Source of the DNA: Rhyacophila brunnea
Lineage: Eukaryota > Arthropoda > Insecta > Trichoptera > Rhyacophilidae
Direction of reading: 5' to 3'
Length of the DNA: 64,000 nt
NCBI GenBank assembly: GCA_022495005.1
Contig: JAGYXB010000463.1
Location: 620,001-684,000, forward strand
The number at the start of each line of letters is the position of its first letter. Within the stretch, counting starts at the first letter, position 1. Under the pieces are notes generated by a model that was not told the DNA's origin, ran no database searches, and saw only the letters and a program-made list of their open reading frames with translations. Positions 60,655 through 64,000 of this stretch are shown in pieces. Made by a program: the position numbers and the translations under genes.

Positions 60655-61080
60655 TCATCACCATCATAATCAGCGGGTGTCGATTCACTGTATAAAGGCA
60701 TCATCTAGCTCCTTCCAAGTTTTTACTGCCATGTAAATCATTGTATGAAGATATTATCATTGTATGACTATTGTAGTCCAGCGGTTGCACATGCACCAAG
60801 CAAAATGTCCGGCCCATAATGGTATTTTCGCGTTGTTCTCAATATAGTTGTCGGATTACTATCAGGTATATTAAGAATCTATGTTTCAGATGCATACGCG
60901 AGTAGCTATTAGTAGTACGCATTAGTTGAACACTTTAAACATAATGGGAAGTCACTTTTAAAGATACTATTTAGGAGCCCAAATGAGCTCCATCCCAGTT
61001 TGGCTCTGCGAAAAATTTCATCATACATATATCAATAGGGCGTCGGTTGACATTAATTGTTGTCCAAGAGATACGAAGTT
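60655..61080 (-). pseudogene. RTE-like LINE C-terminal fragment
   Basis: The minus strand reads FVSLGQQLMSTD (about 61078-61045) and SQTGMELIWAPK, resembling the YLGQxISxKD...RxxxGWxAFGxL block that follows the RT core. Near the end it reads TWKELDDAFIQ, matching the terminal WKxLEEAFVQ block. On the plus strand TCATCATCACCATCATAATC at 60652-60671 is the expected ATGATG-type 3' end. Stops are frequent. Confidence 0.6.
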
Positions 61081-63018
61081 ATTTTCTTATTAATTAATGG
61101 CTGTATTTAATGAATAAATCCAATGAAAATCTTGTCTACATAGTGACTGGAGCGAGTAGTAATTGTCAACGCTGCAGGTATTCTCAATTTCGTGGAGTCT
61201 ACTCTAAACAGTTGTTCCATTTGTATGCATCTTCACCTCAATTTTCCGCCAGTAAACAACGCAAGAGCAACCTGCCTCCACAGGACGTCAATGGTCGTGG
61301 AAATGAAAAAAAGCTACATAATGTAGAAAAAGCATAATGACGCGTCCTAAACCATCATTAGGCATATGTGGTAAATACCAAGTACTAAATCTCTTGTCAC
61401 TGCACAGGCTAATATATATAGCACACATTTCAAATGTCGCGTGAACATTCAGAAGCTGCTGAACTTTTTTGATCCATGCTTGCAATCTTGCAACTTGCAT
61501 GATGCGTGTTTACACGTGCATTTTCTTGTTATAGTCGCGATAATACGTACTGTCAGCAGTAAATTCATGCACGTGTTAACGGGGTAGTACTAATTTGCAA
61601 CTGAGGTGTTTGTCAAATTTTGTCAATATTGGCGACCAGATTTTGTTGTTTGAATCCCACTAATCAGTAGGTACTAATACTAATAGTAATTTCATTGCTT
61701 CTTAGTCTTTTTTTTTTAATGGTATTGTCTGCTTCTGATGTGTTTTCGAAGTGTGTATAGGTATTACTTATTGATTAATTGAATATAAATTTTGCGTTTT
61801 ATTAAATTAATCAAAAATACAATGTAGTTCCACCATAAATTGACAGTTAATACAATAAAAGAAATGTGTATACTTATTACATTCTTCAATCTTGTAAATT
61901 ATTCGATGAGTTTATAAATTTCTAAATTGAAATGCATAAGAAAATATTTGTAAGCCTGTGAGTAGACAATAAAGCAATTTCGGTTTGTACATCTTCTCTG
62001 AGATATAACCTATAGGCACAATAATTATTATTGGAAGCAATTCATTGTGCCGTGCGGGTAAATAATACTCGAATAAATCACAAACTTAGATGCCGATATT
62101 GCTACGTGCCCTTTCTGGGGGCCATTTTGAACCCGTTTGCACAAACGTATCTGGCCTAACTTCAAGTTGGAGCGATGATAAACGCGATCCTGGACCGGAA
62201 GTGGAGTTCGCGTGCACCGGAAGCGGAAACACGTGGCGTAACGTGACCGGAAGCTGTTTACACCATCAGGCAGGATGTTTCATTCGCTGCCTCTACGCTC
62301 TGGTGACTTAAGGTTGATATGGTCACCCCTTTATTATTGCATGTAAACATTAGTGTGTTGCCTTGTCGTTGTGTAATGGGGCAAACTTTTAGCCTAATTC
62401 TAAATTTAATAATATAATATTTCGATATGAAAATGGGACAAGGTCTCTTGTAGAGTAGTGGTCGACCGATTTTTAAGATATAGGCACTACTTCAAAAACA
62501 TCACGTCTCAAGGTTGACTGCGTTCAATTTTAAGTTGTGGCATTTATTAAGTAGGTATAATAGCAAGTTATACAAATATTTAATAAATATTCAATTTATC
62601 AAAACAAAATATCAATAACAAAAATCACTAGTTTAACGTGATTTAGGGCATTGATTTCATCTTTCTCAGAAAACTGGATGTGCTAACAGAATTTGTATTG
62701 ATTCTTTAATAAATTAATATAAAAGGGTGCATATTCCAAATTCGCATTATTGTCTTTACGACATTGTTGTTATATTCTGCTAACGTATCCTCACGTATTC
62801 ATTTAACTATATTGCCTACAGATGGCCTATATTGTAATATTATTATAATAGATGGTTAAAAAAGAATTCTGCTGACATTGTCATAATGATGGAACACAGA
62901 GGAAAATAAAATAGTAGAGCGAAAATGCGGCGTCTGATGAAGATGTCGTGTTTTGAGAAAAGGTCTGCATTCCTCAACATAAAATATTATTTTTTGACTG
63001 CACAACCATTGCTGAAGG
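61081..63018. other. Intergenic stretch with a GC-rich patch
   Basis: Mostly AT-rich. Bases 62100-62310 are GC-richer and contain ACCGGAAG three times (about 62194, 62217, 62248) within an open frame of 73 codons (62090-62311) that I do not recognise. No bounded element was seen. Confidence 0.4.
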
Positions 63019-63139
63019 CAGTATTTCCCAACCGATGTGTCGCATTTTTTTTTAAGAAAATAGGTGCAAATTTTGGTGTGTCTTGAATTTATAATAAGAT
63101 TTAAAGTGTGCCGCTAACTCAGAAGGTTGAAAAACGATG
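63019..63139. mobile_element. Small degenerate hAT MITE
   Basis: CAGTATTTCCCAACCGATGT and GTCGC on the left mirror AAAGTGTGCCGC...GGTTGAAAAACGATG on the right, a layout known from hAT MITEs with ends CAGTGTTTCCCAACC and internal GTGTGCCGC. The right end has drifted and no target duplication was confirmed. Confidence 0.6.
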
Positions 63140-63289
63140 TATTAGGATGAGTGTAATGCTTCAAGAAAAAACTGCAATTGAATATATTTTACTGATATTT
63201 TTCGTTTTAAATACCTAATGAATACGTAGGTATCTAAAAATAATCTGTGGCTATTTTTATTATTACAATTTAGTTCAATAAGTTTTCCA

Positions 63290-63485
63290 CCCATGTCGGT
63301 CGTGTGGCTTAAGCATCGGCCTATAACGTCGTGGGTCCCAGGTTTGAATCCTTGGTCTAACAAGTACTCATATTGTTTTACAATTTGAGCAAGTGGTTAA
63401 CATCCATATCTCGTCAAAACAAAACATGTTAATACAAACCTCCACTCTGTGGTCGCCCATATTATGATCTTAACGATTAGACATG
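63290..63485 (+). mobile_element. tRNA-derived SINE, copy C
   Basis: Head with GTGTGGCTTAAGCATCGG and the B-box-like CCAGGTTTGAATCCTTGG. The body GAGCAAGTGGTTAACATCC, AATACAAACCTCCACTCTG and tail CATATTATGATCTTA are all shared with copies A and B. The tail also matches bases 1-25 of the window. Confidence 0.75.
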
Positions 63486-64000
63486 GTAAAAAAAAAGTTT
63501 TCCGGAACGTTGTATGGAGATTTAAAAAAAATATTTATGGTCTTGAAGTATTTTTTTAATATATTTAAAATGGGCAGATACGGGCAGATGCTAATTTATA
63601 TACAACATGCACAATTATTGTCAATATTATGTCAGGCAGGGTCGCTAAGCACATACGTATCCACATTTTTGACAAAATATGTATCTCATCTTAACTTAGG
63701 AAAAATTATAAATTAGATAGGTATTAAAATATCACATTACACTTAAGAAACATACATATCACTAGAAAAAAAATGTTGGCACCGAATGGGTCTTGAACTC
63801 ATAACTATCATATTCCGGGTGTTGTGCTTTACCGTTTATGCTACTCACTCATTTTCACAGGATATACTTCTGTAGGAATATATTTTGCCGATAGAAGGTT
63901 CGTTAAAATGAATAACCCAATTATCCGAATATTGACTGATTATTTACAAAATTATTACACAATATCACTAATTATGTGAAAGCTTAGAATGCAAAAGCTC
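63486..64000. other. AT-rich end of the window with a tRNA-like fragment
   Basis: On the minus strand at 63850-63772, GTAGCATAAACGGTAAAGCA (A-box-like) and TATGAGTTCAAGACCCATTC (B-box-like) form another tRNA-like head, probably a SINE start. Nothing else is recognised. Frame 63483-63716 is uncharacteristic AT-rich sequence. Confidence 0.45.

Overview
The window is AT-rich animal nuclear DNA from an insect. The evidence is spliced genes with GT-AG introns, a mitochondrial F1-ATPase gamma subunit with an insect-like sequence, a MADF-type protein gene, and many insect-type LINE, SINE and hAT remnants. The order cannot be fixed from sequence alone. A hemipteran (aphid-like) or a lepidopteran would both fit the base composition and the frequent TAGGTACCTA-like words. 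No bacterial, viral, rRNA, CRISPR or canonical tRNA gene was seen.

Three spliced genes can be reconstructed. Aprt (adenine phosphoribosyltransferase) is on the minus strand at 2914-7570, with three coding exons and 185 residues. ATP synthase gamma is on the plus strand at 9831-17812, with five coding exons and 299 residues. These two are divergent, with 2.26 kb between their start codons. A two-exon MADF-domain protein of 245 residues lies at 30276-32277 (+). A fourth possible coding exon of unknown function lies at 29094-29372 (-), facing away from the MADF gene.

The rest is transposon-derived or unremarkable AT-rich DNA. Introns of Aprt and ATP synthase gamma carry a piggyBac-like MITE, a MITE split by a LINE fragment, a foldback element and a SINE. 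From 21.2 to 29.5 kb there is a long element with repeated GGATATTCGGG motifs. Beyond it a 35-bp perfect inverted repeat brackets 6.2 kb. Inside that span are a tandem array of miniature hAT-like elements and a higher-order minisatellite. From 31 to 39 kb lie several hAT-type non-autonomous elements with perfect 8-bp target duplications. One of these has an empty-site paralogue elsewhere in the window. From 39 to 57 kb there are SINEs, a decayed hAT transposase gene with a second element nested in it, and AT-rich filler. At 58.4-61.1 kb a ZBED5-like hAT remnant, a dead R1-clade LINE and an RTE-like LINE tail sit side by side.

All three reconstructed genes have intact reading frames across their inferred splice sites. 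Every recognised transposase or reverse-transcriptase region is truncated or broken. The most unusual structures are the MITE tandem array (24997-26393) and the element bracketed by 35-bp inverted repeats (23263-29490).
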